Counted from the stretch's first letter, positions 15,825-22,458 are shown. The stretch is DNA of 33,034 bases from Eubacteriales bacterium (GCA_030529725.1 JAUMWI010000006.1:25897-58930), one strand, 5' to 3'. Translations and numbers: made by a program. The notes: generated from the letters alone by a model not told the origin.

Positions 15825-16397
15825 TTAGACTTCGGGGAGGAAAACACCGTTTTCCGTGACGAGGTAGGTGCACTTGCGGTCGTGTGCCTCACAGGGAACG
15901 TGATCGACAACGAGCTGCTCGCGGCAGACGAGGAAAGAATGACACCCGAGATCATCAAGAAAGCGGTCATAATAGCCGCCGCCCTGTCCGAGACGGCCGC
16001 CCTTGCGGTCAAACGAAACGCAGGGGATCACAGCGAAGCCGATGTCCTGCGCGGTGACGAGCGGACAGTCGGCCTTCGGCTCCAGGATGCCGTAGGCGCC
16101 CGGCGACAGATCGTCGTAAGAGCGGATCACGCAAAGATCCATGCGGTGTCCCTCCTTGCAGCGCGGGACGCAAAGCATTTTGCCGTCCGCCCAGACGCCG
16201 CGCAGCAGCGTGTCGGTGTTCACCTCGAGTTTCGTTCCGACGAAGGCGAGCACGACTTTCGCGCTTTGATAGTCAGGATGCGCCATCAGATTGCGGCAGA
16301 TCGCTTCCGAGGCTGATTTCTGATAGTCCGGATCAATGGCACGCGCGCGCGCACGCACGGCTTTGCGAAGGGTCTGCTTCTGCTCGGCAAGTTCCAT
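15825..16397 (-). CDS. 5-formyltetrahydrofolate cyclo-ligase
   Basis: Enzyme of 190 aa (MTHFS/YqgN family) that uses ATP to convert 5-formyl-THF to 5,10-methenyl-THF, returning a stored folate to the active pool. Seen: N-terminal basic segment KQTLRKAVRARARAI with the ATP-binding arginines, EVNTDTLL, and the family signature GGRLGQGGGYYDRFL (about 136-150). The frame is open upstream to 16556, but ATG 16397 has AGGAGG 9 nt before it and the upstream residues are not family-like. Single-gene unit with a promoter at 16428-16456, divergent from the EamA gene. One of five folate genes in the window. Confidence 0.92.
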   Translation of the reverse strand: MELAEQKQTLRKAVRARARAIDPDYQKSASEAICRNLMAHPDYQSAKVVLAFVGTKLEVNTDTLLRGVWADGKMLCVPRCKEGHRMDLCVIRSYDDLSPGAYGILEPKADCPLVTAQDIGFAVIPCVSFDRKGGRLGQGGGYYDRFLDDLGCHSFLVCREQLVVDHVPCEAHDRKCTYLVTENGVFLPEV

Positions 16398-16427
16398 GGG
16401 ATATGACCTCCTGTGCCTTTTTTTCAC

Positions 16428-16456
16428 AGTATAGCCGGAAACGGACAAAATGGCAA
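16428..16456 (-). promoter_or_regulatory. sigma-A-like promoter for 5-formyl-THF cyclo-ligase
   Basis: TTGCCA (complement of 16451-16456), 17-bp spacer, TATACT (complement of 16428-16433). It is divergent from the plus-strand promoter at 16470-16498. Confidence 0.65.
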
Positions 16457-16473
16457 GCGAAGAAAATGCTTGC
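16453..16473. promoter_or_regulatory. inverted repeat between divergent promoters
   Basis: GCAAGC (16453-16458) and GCTTGC (16468-16473) form a perfect inverted repeat, 9 bp apart. The arms overlap the -35 elements of both divergent promoters, so one bound dimer could control both genes. Part of the symmetry arises because both -35 boxes contain TTGC. Confidence 0.35.
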
Positions 16474-16498
16474 AATGGTGAGGAAGCTCTGCTACAAT
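16470..16498 (+). promoter_or_regulatory. sigma-A-like promoter for the EamA-type gene
   Basis: TTGCAA (16470-16475), 17-bp spacer, TACAAT (16493-16498). Predicted start near 16505, giving a leader of about 80 nt. Confidence 0.6.
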
Positions 16499-16532
16499 AA
16501 GCTCGCGAGAAGTCAGAGCCGAATGGCTTGAG

Positions 16533-16560
16533 ATTGCCGCCCGGACGGGGCGGCATTTTT
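16533..16560 (+). terminator. leader terminator in front of the EamA-type gene
   Basis: An 8-bp GC-rich stem (TGCCGCCC with GGGCGGCA, loop GGACG) runs directly into T6, about 25 nt before the ATG at 16585. It lies between the only visible promoter and the gene, so it looks like an attenuator rather than a gene-end terminator. I do not recognise a ligand-binding aptamer upstream. Confidence 0.7.
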
Positions 16561-16584
16561 TATAGGATATAGGAGGAAAAACAT

Positions 16585-17013
16585 ATGAGCGTTGCGATGT
16601 TGTGGCCGATCCTGTTGGGGATCTGCTCGGAGCTTTTGTATCAGATCTGCGCAAAATCTACGCCGGAGGGGATCCATCCGCTGGCGTCTCTCTCCGTGAC
16701 CTATGTGGTCGGCGCACTGGTTTCGACGGTGCTGTACTATGCGCTGAGCAAGGGTGGAAATCTGCTGCGCGAGTTTTCCCAACTCAACTGGTCTGCGTTT
16801 GCGCTCGGTGTCGCTGTTGTCGGTCTCGAGTTGGGCGCGATCTATATGTATAAGGTTGGCTGGGCGGTCAGCACGGGGCCGCTGGTAAAGAATGTGTGTA
16901 TCATGATCGCGCTGGCATTTGTGGGACTTCTGCTTTATCACGAGGCCCTGACGGCAAATAAGATCATCGGCATTGTGCTGTGCGTGATCGGAGTTGTTTT
17001 TATTAACAAATAG
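16585..17013 (+). CDS. half-size EamA/DMT-family membrane protein
   Basis: Membrane protein of 142 aa with about five hydrophobic segments (roughly 5-22, 35-55, 70-90, 96-112, 122-141). The C-terminal LYHEALTANKIIGIVLCVIGVVFI is the typical end of an EamA (drug/metabolite transporter) repeat. Full DMT carriers have two such repeats, so this is a single-repeat protein that presumably works as a dimer, like SMR transporters. Substrate is unknown; the SMR-type conserved membrane glutamate pattern is not clear. AGGAGG lies 8 nt before the ATG. A terminator precedes it in the leader, suggesting controlled expression. It is upstream of folD in the same direction, but folD has its own promoter. Confidence 0.75.
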   Translation: MSVAMLWPILLGICSELLYQICAKSTPEGIHPLASLSVTYVVGALVSTVLYYALSKGGNLLREFSQLNWSAFALGVAVVGLELGAIYMYKVGWAVSTGPLVKNVCIMIALAFVGLLLYHEALTANKIIGIVLCVIGVVFINK

Positions 17014-17037
17014 GGGCAAAATTCCTTTGCGGAGAAA

Positions 17038-17066
17038 TTGACTTCGGCAAAAGAATTTGTTATGTT
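17038..17066 (+). promoter_or_regulatory. sigma-A-like promoter for folD
   Basis: TTGACT (17038-17043), 17-bp spacer, TATGTT (17061-17066), about 70 bp upstream of the folD ATG. Confidence 0.6.
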
Positions 17067-17082
17067 GAAACCGGAAAAACAG

Positions 17083-17117
17083 AAAGCGGCAGCGAAGTTC
17101 TCGGTGCCGCTTTTCTT
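17083..17117 (+). terminator. terminator-like hairpin in the folD leader
   Basis: A 9-bp perfect stem (17083-17091 with 17105-17113, 13-nt loop) is followed by TCTTA. It could end the EamA transcript, yet it also lies downstream of the folD promoter, so it could attenuate folD. The T tract is short. Confidence 0.5.
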
Positions 17118-17135
17118 ACGATGAGGAGGCAGCAC

Positions 17136-17990
17136 ATGGCAGAATTGTTACTCAAGGGCGCGGAAGTCGCCAAGGCATTGACCGAGACATTGCAGCAGGA
17201 AGCGGAACAGCTCAAGGCAAAGGGCGTGGAGCCGTGCCTCGCCATTTTGCGCGTGGGTGCGCGGGACGACGATCTTTCCTATGAGCGCGGCGCGATGAAG
17301 CGCTGCGAAAAGGTCGGCATTGCCGTGCGCTCGGTCGTTCTCCCCGAGGACGTGACGCAGGAAACGCTGATGGAAGAAGTGCGTAAGCTCAACGAGGACG
17401 CGGGCGTGCACGGCGTTCTGATGTTCCGTCCGCTGCCCAAGCATCTGGACGATGAAGCAGTGCGCGCCGCGCTTGCGCCTGCCAAGGATATGGACGGCAT
17501 CACCGACGGCTCTATGACCGCCGTGTATGCCGGCACCAAGAACGGTTATGCCCCCTGCACGGCGCAGGCGTGTGTAGAGCTTTTGAAGCATTACAACATT
17601 CCCGTCAAGGGAAAGCGCGTGGTCGTCATCGGCCGCAGTCTTGTCATCGGCAAGCCGGTGTCCCTGCTGCTGCTCGCCGAGCACGCGACGGTCACCATCT
17701 GCCACAGCCGCAGCGAGAACCTGAGCGAGATCTGCAAAGAGGCGGATATCCTCGTGGTTGCCGCCGGCAAGGCAGGAATGATCGGGGCAGAGTCCGTGCG
17801 CGCCGGACAGGTCGTTCTCGATGTCGGCATCCATGCCAATGAGGACGGAACGCTTTGCGGCGATACCCGTTTTGCCGAGGTCGAGTCGGTGGTTGCCGCG
17901 ATCACGCCGGTGCCTGGCGGTGTCGGCGCTGTCACGACGGCGGTGCTTGCAAGCCACGTCATTGAAGCGGCAAAAAAAACAGTGGGATAA
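17136..17990 (+). CDS. folD: FolD-family methylene-THF dehydrogenase, divergent active site
   Basis: Protein of 284 aa with the two-domain FolD fold: GAEVAKALTETL at the start, PCLAILRVG, KDMDGIT (117-123), GYAPCTAQACVELL, the Rossmann motif VVVIGRSLVIGKPVSLLLL, ADILVVAAG and ITPVPGGVGAVTTAVL. Canonical FolD has YVxxK and VQLPLP. Here the first region reads LSYERGAMKRCEKVG (Tyr49 kept, alanine 53 where the catalytic lysine should be, Lys55 nearby) and the second LMFRPLP (Phe97 for the glutamine). The dehydrogenase may persist while the cyclohydrolase is altered or lost. I think similar variants occur in other Clostridia. ATG 17136 has AGGAGG 6 nt upstream; an in-frame ATG 15 nt earlier lacks it. 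Confidence 0.88.
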   Translation: MAELLLKGAEVAKALTETLQQEAEQLKAKGVEPCLAILRVGARDDDLSYERGAMKRCEKVGIAVRSVVLPEDVTQETLMEEVRKLNEDAGVHGVLMFRPLPKHLDDEAVRAALAPAKDMDGITDGSMTAVYAGTKNGYAPCTAQACVELLKHYNIPVKGKRVVVIGRSLVIGKPVSLLLLAEHATVTICHSRSENLSEICKEADILVVAAGKAGMIGAESVRAGQVVLDVGIHANEDGTLCGDTRFAEVESVVAAITPVPGGVGAVTTAVLASHVIEAAKKTVG

Positions 17991-18000
17991 TGATAAGAAA

Positions 18001-18040
18001 AGCAAAGGGTGTGTTCCCGAGTGGGAACACACCCTTTGCT
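18001..18040. terminator. bidirectional terminator between folD and the glycosyltransferase
   Basis: A near-18-bp perfect stem (core 18004-18018 with 18023-18037, loop GAGT) lies between the convergent folD and glycosyltransferase genes. Both flanks are short on T, so termination relies on the very stable stem. Confidence 0.75.
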
Positions 18041-18042
18041 GA

Positions 18043-19215
18043 TTACTGCTTTGCGACAGATTCAATCTTATCGGCGGCAGCTTTTGCCCCGCCGCAGCGG
18101 CAGAAGCCTTCGGCGATCTGCTGCGCCGCGGCACGGACGGCTTCATCGTGCAGCACACTGTCCACGGCGGCGCGAATCGCGACGGGGTCATCGCTTTTCA
18201 AAAACTGTCCCGCGCCGAGCTGATGAACGCGGTTGGCGACACCGCTCTGCTCCGGCGTCTGCGGGAAGAGTACAAGCGGGATACCATGGTACAGCGCTTC
18301 GCTGACGCTGTTCATGCCGCAGTGCGTGACAAATGCATCGGCCGCCGCAAGCACCGCCATTTGATCGACCTTCTGTGCAACCGTGCAGTTCAGGGGAATC
18401 TCGCCAAGCGCGGCAAGATCCGTGGATTCTCCGACAGAGAGGATCACGCGGTACGGCGCATCCCCAAGCGCGGCAAGACAGCTGCGGTAAAAATCGGGGT
18501 GCAGATTGTCCACTGTGCCGAGTGAAATATAGATGGTCGGCTGCGCCACCTTTTCAAGCGTCTGCTCTGCCGGGCGGAGGATCGGCCCGACAAAGGCATA
18601 GTGATCGGAAAATGTTTCGGAGCAGGGCTGAAACTCCGGCGAGGTGTAAACCACGGTATCGGTATCGTTGCTGTTTGAGATAATATCGAGTACGTTTTTG
18701 ACGGCGTAGCCTTTTTTGCGCAGGCGGTCGAGGCTTTTGTTGATCTTCGGCAGGGAGAGCAGCATGGAAAGGAGACTGCCCCCGCTTCGCGGCATGACCT
18801 TTGCCGATTCCTTATTGAAAGCGAAGGTGGTCGTGGACGAGACAAACGGCACGCCCAGCTTTCCCGCGATCAGCTTTGCCCAGAACGCCATCGAATCGCC
18901 TACGATCACATCCGGTGCAAGCACACGGAGCTCCGCGAGCATCGCATCGTCCAGCGCAAGCGTCATGTTCACGATCAGCTCTGTTGAGAACGCGAGATCT
19001 TTGCCGACGCGCGCGTTGTCCTCCTCACGGAACGACAGATGTGCATCGTAAGCGTCACAGGAAACAAAGTGCGCACCCGTCGGCTCAATCGAGCTGCGCA
19101 TAGGCTCATAAGAGTAGTACCACACCTCATGTCCGCGCGCAATCAGCTCACGCACGACACCGAGCGTTGGGTTGGTGTGACCGTGAGCGGGAATACAGAA
19201 AAAGGCAATTTTCAT
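18043..19215 (-). CDS. MGT-type GT1-family glycosyltransferase
   Basis: GT-B glycosyltransferase of 390 aa resembling macrolide and other UDP-sugar-dependent GT1 enzymes. N-terminal acceptor domain starts MKIAFFCIPAHGHTNPTLG (the catalytic His is expected in PAHGHTNP). The C-terminal donor domain carries THCGMNSVSEALYHGIPLVLFPQTPEQ, with the PSPG-like nucleotide-sugar site at about 295-321. Acceptor is unknown; known relatives glycosylate antibiotics, lipids or natural products, which suggests detoxification or cell-surface modification. Its ATG overlaps the AbrB-type gene's stop (ATGA), so translation is probably coupled; its own SD (GAGGAG) is very close to the ATG. Confidence 0.85.
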   Translation of the reverse strand: MKIAFFCIPAHGHTNPTLGVVRELIARGHEVWYYSYEPMRSSIEPTGAHFVSCDAYDAHLSFREEDNARVGKDLAFSTELIVNMTLALDDAMLAELRVLAPDVIVGDSMAFWAKLIAGKLGVPFVSSTTTFAFNKESAKVMPRSGGSLLSMLLSLPKINKSLDRLRKKGYAVKNVLDIISNSNDTDTVVYTSPEFQPCSETFSDHYAFVGPILRPAEQTLEKVAQPTIYISLGTVDNLHPDFYRSCLAALGDAPYRVILSVGESTDLAALGEIPLNCTVAQKVDQMAVLAAADAFVTHCGMNSVSEALYHGIPLVLFPQTPEQSGVANRVHQLGAGQFLKSDDPVAIRAAVDSVLHDEAVRAAAQQIAEGFCRCGGAKAAADKIESVAKQ

Positions 19216-19421
19216 TTCTCCTCGCCCCCGAGCATTTTTTCAATGCATTCGCGGAACGCCTCTTTCGGCGGGATGGCGATGCCGCGCGTTTCATCCGCGA
19301 GTAGAATCAGCGTATCGCCCGGCTTGATGCCGAACATCGCACGCGCCTCCTTGGGAATGACGATCTGCCCCTTGGTGCCAACGGTCACGGCGCCGGCGTA
19401 TTTTTTATCAGATGCTGCCAT
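19212..19421 (-). CDS. AbrB/MazE-type transcriptional regulator
   Basis: Protein of 69 aa with one SpoVT-AbrB domain (residues about 9-52: GAVTVGTKGQIVIPKEAR, then MFGIKPGDTLILLADE). Such swapped-hairpin dimers bind DNA as transition-state regulators or antitoxins. No toxin gene follows; instead a glycosyltransferase gene begins inside its stop codon. The promoter and operator region upstream contains a perfect 17-bp inverted repeat, so autoregulation is likely. GGAGG lies 7 nt before the ATG and forms the edge of the palindrome. The family is certain, target genes are inferred. Confidence 0.88.
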   Translation of the reverse strand: MAASDKKYAGAVTVGTKGQIVIPKEARAMFGIKPGDTLILLADETRGIAIPPKEAFRECIEKMLGGEEK

Positions 19422-19428
19422 AAAATGC

Positions 19429-19467
19429 CTCCGTGGTATGATTTGTATAACAAATCATACCACGGAG
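19429..19467. promoter_or_regulatory. perfect 17-bp palindrome (operator) before the AbrB gene
   Basis: The arm 19429-19445 (CTCCGTGGTATGATTTG) and its exact reverse complement at 19451-19467 are separated by TATAA. It covers the -10 box, the predicted transcription start and the ribosome site of the AbrB gene. Because transcription should start near the centre, the RNA would hold only one arm, which favours a DNA operator over an RNA hairpin. Confidence 0.8.
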
Positions 19468-19481
19468 CGCCGGTTTGTCAA
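19454..19481 (-). promoter_or_regulatory. strong sigma-A-like promoter for the AbrB-glycosyltransferase operon
   Basis: Consensus TTGACA (complement of 19476-19481), 16-bp spacer, TATGAT (complement of 19454-19459). The -10 lies inside the palindrome. Confidence 0.75.
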
Positions 19482-19500
19482 GACGAAATCATCGGAAACA

Positions 19501-19534
19501 ACAAAAAAGAGGCACGCGAGAGCGTGCCTCTTTT
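19501..19534 (-). terminator. intrinsic terminator of glyA
   Basis: A perfect 13-bp stem (19505-19517 with 19522-19534, loop GAGA) leads into a T run on the minus strand, just after the glyA stop. It ends close to the AbrB promoter's -35 box. Confidence 0.85.
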
Positions 19535-19544
19535 CAAACAGCGA

Positions 19545-20834
19545 TTATTCGTAGATGGGATACTTCTTGGTCAGGGCGATGACTTCGTTGGCAACGGCTT
19601 CCTTGTTGCCCTCGAAATCGCGGGCGACCATGCCCATGAGCTGACCGATCTTGACCATGTCCTCTTCTTTCAGACCGCGGGAGGTTGCAGCCGGAGTGCC
19701 GACGCGGATACCGGAGGTGACGAAGGGCTTCTCGGGGTCATTGGGGATGGAGTTCTTGTTGACGGTGATGAAGCAATCGTCCAGGCGATGCTCGATCTCC
19801 TTGCCGGTGATGCCGAAGTTGCGGACGTCAACGAGCATGAGGTGGTTGTCGGTGCCGCCGGAAACAAGGCGGAAGCCTTCCTTCTTAAGCTGCTCGGCAA
19901 GTGCGGCAGCGTTCTTGACGACCTGCTCACCGTAAGCCTTGAACTCGGGCTTGAGGGCTTCGCCGAGGCAGATGGCCTTGGCAGCGATGATGTGCATGAG
20001 GGGGCCGCCCTGGGTACCGGGGAAGATAGCGGAGTCGATCTTCTTGGCCAGTGCAATGGTCTCCATCTCACCGGTTTCGATGTTCTTCTTGGTGATCTCG
20101 TTCTTGCAGAGGATCAAACCGCCGCGCGGACCGCGAAGCGTCTTGTGCGTGGTGGTGGTGACGACGTCAGCATAGGGGACGGGGTTCATGTGAACGCCGG
20201 CGGCAACAAGACCGGCAATGTGCGCCATGTCGACCATGAGGTAGGCACCGACAGAATCGGCGATCTCACGGAACTTGGCAAAGTCGATCGCACGGGGATA
20301 GGCGGAGGCACCGGCAAGGATCATCTTGGGCTTGCATTCCTGCGCGATGCGATAGATCTCATCGTAGTCGAGCATCTCGGTCTCGTCATTGAGAGAATAA
20401 GCGACCTGCTTGAAGTACTGACCGGAGATGTTGACAGGGCTGCCGTGGGAGAGGTGACCGCCGTGGGCGAGATTGAGACCCATATAGGTGTCGCCCGGCT
20501 GGAGCATAGCCTTGAACGCGGCAAGGTTTGCCGAAGCGCCGGAGTGCGGCTGGACATTGGCATGCTCGGCACCGAAAAGCTTGCAGGCGCGCTGACGGGC
20601 GATCTCTTCCGTCTCATCGACGCAGTAGCAGCCGCCGTAGTAACGCTTGCCGGGATAACCCTCGGCATACTTGTTGGTAAGGCAGGAGCCCATCGCCATC
20701 ATGACGGCGGGAGAGACAATGTTTTCGGAAGCGATCAGTTCGATGTTGCGCTGCTGACGCTGATATTCCTTTTTCACGGTAGCGCCCACTTCGGGGTCGT
20801 ACTGAGCAAGGAAGTCCATGGTTTCGGTAATCAT
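19545..20834 (-). CDS. glyA: serine hydroxymethyltransferase
   Basis: PLP enzyme of 429 aa that converts serine and THF to glycine and 5,10-methylene-THF, the main source of one-carbon units. Seen: [28 protein letters not shown], the PLP-binding lysine in [13 protein letters not shown], and the conserved C-terminal [19 protein letters not shown] lies 10 nt before the ATG. A consensus promoter (20907-20935) gives a leader of about 65 nt with no recognised riboswitch. It is divergent from the THF-riboswitch-controlled folate transporter; a strong terminator follows. Codon use suggests high expression. Confidence 0.97.
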   Translation of the reverse strand: MITETMDFLAQYDPEVGATVKKEYQRQQRNIELIASENIVSPAVMMAMGSCLTNKYAEGYPGKRYYGGCYCVDETEEIARQRACKLFGAEHANVQPHSGASANLAAFKAMLQPGDTYMGLNLAHGGHLSHGSPVNISGQYFKQVAYSLNDETEMLDYDEIYRIAQECKPKMILAGASAYPRAIDFAKFREIADSVGAYLMVDMAHIAGLVAAGVHMNPVPYADVVTTTTHKTLRGPRGGLILCKNEITKKNIETGEMETIALAKKIDSAIFPGTQGGPLMHIIAAKAICLGEALKPEFKAYGEQVVKNAAALAEQLKKEGFRLVSGGTDNHLMLVDVRNFGITGKEIEHRLDDCFITVNKNSIPNDPEKPFVTSGIRVGTPAATSRGLKEEDMVKIGQLMGMVARDFEGNKEAVANEVIALTKKYPIYE

Positions 20835-20906
20835 TGTGCGGTTTCCTCCTTAAATATAGTAATTTTATTGCCATTTCATTATCGTTTTCCAACTCGATCT
20901 GTTTCG

Positions 20907-20935
20907 AGGATAGCAAAAAACAAAGGTGCTGTCAA
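20907..20935 (-). promoter_or_regulatory. sigma-A-like promoter for glyA
   Basis: Consensus TTGACA (complement of 20930-20935), 17-bp spacer, TATCCT (complement of 20907-20912). Confidence 0.65.
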
Positions 20936-21028
20936 GGCGAAGAAAAGGCAAAAAAGAGGTTTCGTTCAAAGCAAAATGAAATGCGCAAAATACCTTTTTT
21001 TATTAAGCCGTTTTGCCGATGGGAACGG

Positions 21029-21057
21029 TTGACACGAAAGTGCAGCTTTGCTATTCT
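21029..21057 (+). promoter_or_regulatory. sigma-A-like promoter for the THF riboswitch-folT unit
   Basis: Consensus TTGACA (21029-21034), 17-bp spacer, TATTCT (21052-21057). Predicted start near 21064, just before the aptamer. Between this and the glyA promoter (20936-21028) I see no feature. Confidence 0.75.
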
Positions 21058-21088
21058 AAAAAGGCAGTCATGGAAAATGCTGCGAAAA

Positions 21089-21206
21089 GGCATAGTAGGA
21101 AATCATGTGTTCATGCCGAGAGGCCGGAAGTGCCGGTGAGACGGGAAGTTGCTCGCCGGACGAAAAACCGAAAGGGTTTGCAGTGTGGTTTCCGCATTCC
21201 GCTGCC
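21089..21206 (+). ncRNA. tetrahydrofolate (THF) riboswitch aptamer
   Basis: The conserved blocks of the Clostridia THF riboswitch are recognisable in order: AGTAGGAAATC (from 21094), a GTGTTCATGCC block matching the GCGTTAAGTG-type segment, GGGAAGTTGC then GGACGAAA (about 21132-21165), and GTGTGGTTTCCGCATTCCGC near the end. Closing helix GGCA/TGCC (21089-21092 with 21203-21206) and the next helix, GGAAATCA pairing with TGGTTTCC (8 bp, one wobble), are both present. Position directly after a promoter and before a folate ECF transporter gene fits the known role of sensing reduced folates. Called from memory of the consensus. Confidence 0.8.
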
Positions 21207-21335
21207 ACAAAGAAAGAGAAAAACTCCTCTCTCTGCGTGGCTTGACACCACCGGAGAGAGGGGTTCTTGCCCCCCTTTCCCGGTTGTGCTATTTCCTGCA
21301 CCGCGGTGTAGAGAGCAACAGAAAAGAGGGTTTTT
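21207..21335 (+). promoter_or_regulatory. expression platform between THF aptamer and folT
   Basis: A strong hairpin (core CCTCTCTC at 21226-21233 pairing with GAGAGAGG at 21254-21261, with an inner GTGG/CCAC pair) is followed by TTCTTGCCCCCCTTT. There is no clean T run, so control may act on translation: pyrimidine-rich segments 21224-21234 and 21270-21280 can pair with the ribosome site AAAAGAGGG near 21322-21330. The mechanism is inferred. Confidence 0.5.
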
Positions 21336-21962
21336 ATGATGACGGAAGAAATGATGACGCTGGGGTATGTCTCCATTGCGGTCAGTGTGCTGGTGCTGCT
21401 GGTCTGCTTTGCAGCTGCGACGAGAAAAGAAAAATTTACAGCGAGAAAGATTGTGATGATCGCTATGCTGACGGCGGTTTACGTCGTTTTGTGCCTGGTG
21501 GGTACGATTCGCCTGTGGTGGATGAACATTTCGGTGGCATCCCTGCCACTGATCATCGCAGCGATGCTCTTCGGCCCTGTCGGCGGCCTGCTGGTCGGCC
21601 TCTTGGGAAGTTTTTTAGAGCAGCTTCTGACCTACGGCTTGATGGCGACGACCGTGCTGTGGCTGGTGCCGAACACGGTGCGCGGGCTGCTGCTCGGTGT
21701 CTACATTAAGAAAAAGGGTTACCACCTCAGCCGTGTGCAGCTCATCGGGGCACTGTGCATCGCGGCGCTGATCGTCACAGCGCTCAATACCGTTGTGATG
21801 TATCTTGACAGCGTGATCCAGGGCTACTACTCTTATGCCTATGTGTTCGGCGGTGCGGTAACACGCGTGATCGCGGGAATTGCGACTGCGGTTATCATGG
21901 CATTTGTTGCTCCGCCGGTCGTGGAGCTCCTCGAGCGCACGGTTGCGGAAATGAAAAAATAA
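21336..21962 (+). CDS. folT: folate-family ECF transporter S component
   Basis: Membrane protein of 208 aa with about six helices. The core RLWWMNISVASLPLIIAAML followed by FGPVGGLLVGLLGSFLEQL and ATTVLWLVPNTVRGLLLGVY is characteristic of folate-type S components (FolT), which bind folate and pair with the shared EcfA-EcfA'-T energising module encoded elsewhere. It has an extra N-terminal helix (about 7-30) before the usual KEKFTARKIVMIAMLTAVY start. GAGGG lies 5 nt before ATG 21336 (another ATG follows at 21339). The THF riboswitch in its leader supports folate uptake. Substrate is inferred from family and riboswitch together. Confidence 0.87.
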   Translation: MMTEEMMTLGYVSIAVSVLVLLVCFAAATRKEKFTARKIVMIAMLTAVYVVLCLVGTIRLWWMNISVASLPLIIAAMLFGPVGGLLVGLLGSFLEQLLTYGLMATTVLWLVPNTVRGLLLGVYIKKKGYHLSRVQLIGALCIAALIVTALNTVVMYLDSVIQGYYSYAYVFGGAVTRVIAGIATAVIMAFVAPPVVELLERTVAEMKK

Positions 21963-21974
21963 CGAAACAGGAAC

Positions 21975-22003
21975 TTGTTTTGTCCCGAAATGTGTGGTAA
22001 TCT
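21975..22003 (+). promoter_or_regulatory. possible promoter for the YerC-like gene
   Basis: TTGTTT (21975-21980), 17-bp spacer, TAATCT (21998-22003), in the 151-bp gap between folT and the regulator. No strong terminator was seen after folT, so read-through is also possible. Confidence 0.4.
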
Positions 22004-22113
22004 TATTTAAATAGTGCAGTAAGATACGGAATGATACCGTTTCGGCATAAGAAATAAACAGATGTAACGAAGAAAACCGGCAACAAAATGCGACGAAATA
22101 GGAGGCAAGACCT

Positions 22114-22407
22114 ATGTACGAGAGCAAAATAAAATCGGAAGAAACCGACCATCTGTTCCAGGCAATTCTTTCTTTGCAGACTGTTGAGGAGTGCTACCGC
22201 TTTTTTGACGATCTGTGTACCATCGGTGAGATTCAGGCGATGTCGCAGCGGCTGGAAGTGGCGAAAATGCTGCGCGAGGGGAAAACGTTCTCTCAGATCT
22301 CCACGGATACAGGCGTTTCCTCGGCAACGATCACGCGCGTGAACAAGTGTCTTTCCTATGGCTCCGACGGATACCGGACGGTGCTGGAACGCTGCGAGAA
22401 AGAGTGA
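22114..22407 (+). CDS. YerC/YecD family TrpR-related DNA-binding protein
   Basis: Protein of 97 aa, all helical. It has the TrpR-like core EECYRFFDDLCTIGEIQAMSQRLEVAKML (split here as residues about 25-53) and a helix-turn-helix at about 58-80 (TFSQISTDTGVSSATITRVN). The family is widespread in Firmicutes and annotated as TrpR-related; its ligand and targets are not established to my knowledge. AGGAGG lies 8 nt before the ATG. It is convergent with hisS across a shared terminator. A role in amino acid control would suit the neighbours but is only inference. Confidence 0.85.
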   Translation: MYESKIKSEETDHLFQAILSLQTVEECYRFFDDLCTIGEIQAMSQRLEVAKMLREGKTFSQISTDTGVSSATITRVNKCLSYGSDGYRTVLERCEKE

Positions 22408-22415
22408 ATAAGAGC

Positions 22416-22458
22416 AAAAAGACAGCTTCGGCGGAAAATTGCCGAAGCTGTCTTTTTT
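22416..22458. terminator. bidirectional terminator between the YerC-like gene and hisS
   Basis: A perfect 12-bp stem (22421-22432 with 22441-22452, 8-nt loop) has A5 on the left and T6 on the right, so it works for both convergent genes. Confidence 0.88.

Noticed and set aside
16510-16560. Guanidine-II (mini-ykkC) or ZTP riboswitch before the EamA-type gene
   Set aside because: The ACGG in the terminator loop is not closed by the expected pairs, there is no matching first hairpin, and the 5' half of a ZTP aptamer is absent.
19212-19421. Toxin-antitoxin module with the AbrB/MazE-type gene as antitoxin
   Set aside because: The coupled downstream gene is a 390-aa glycosyltransferase, not a MazF/PemK or Fic/VapC-type toxin.
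19425-21032. 535-codon plus-strand frame opposite glyA
   Set aside because: glyA on the minus strand is certain; the opposing frame also runs through its terminator and promoter.
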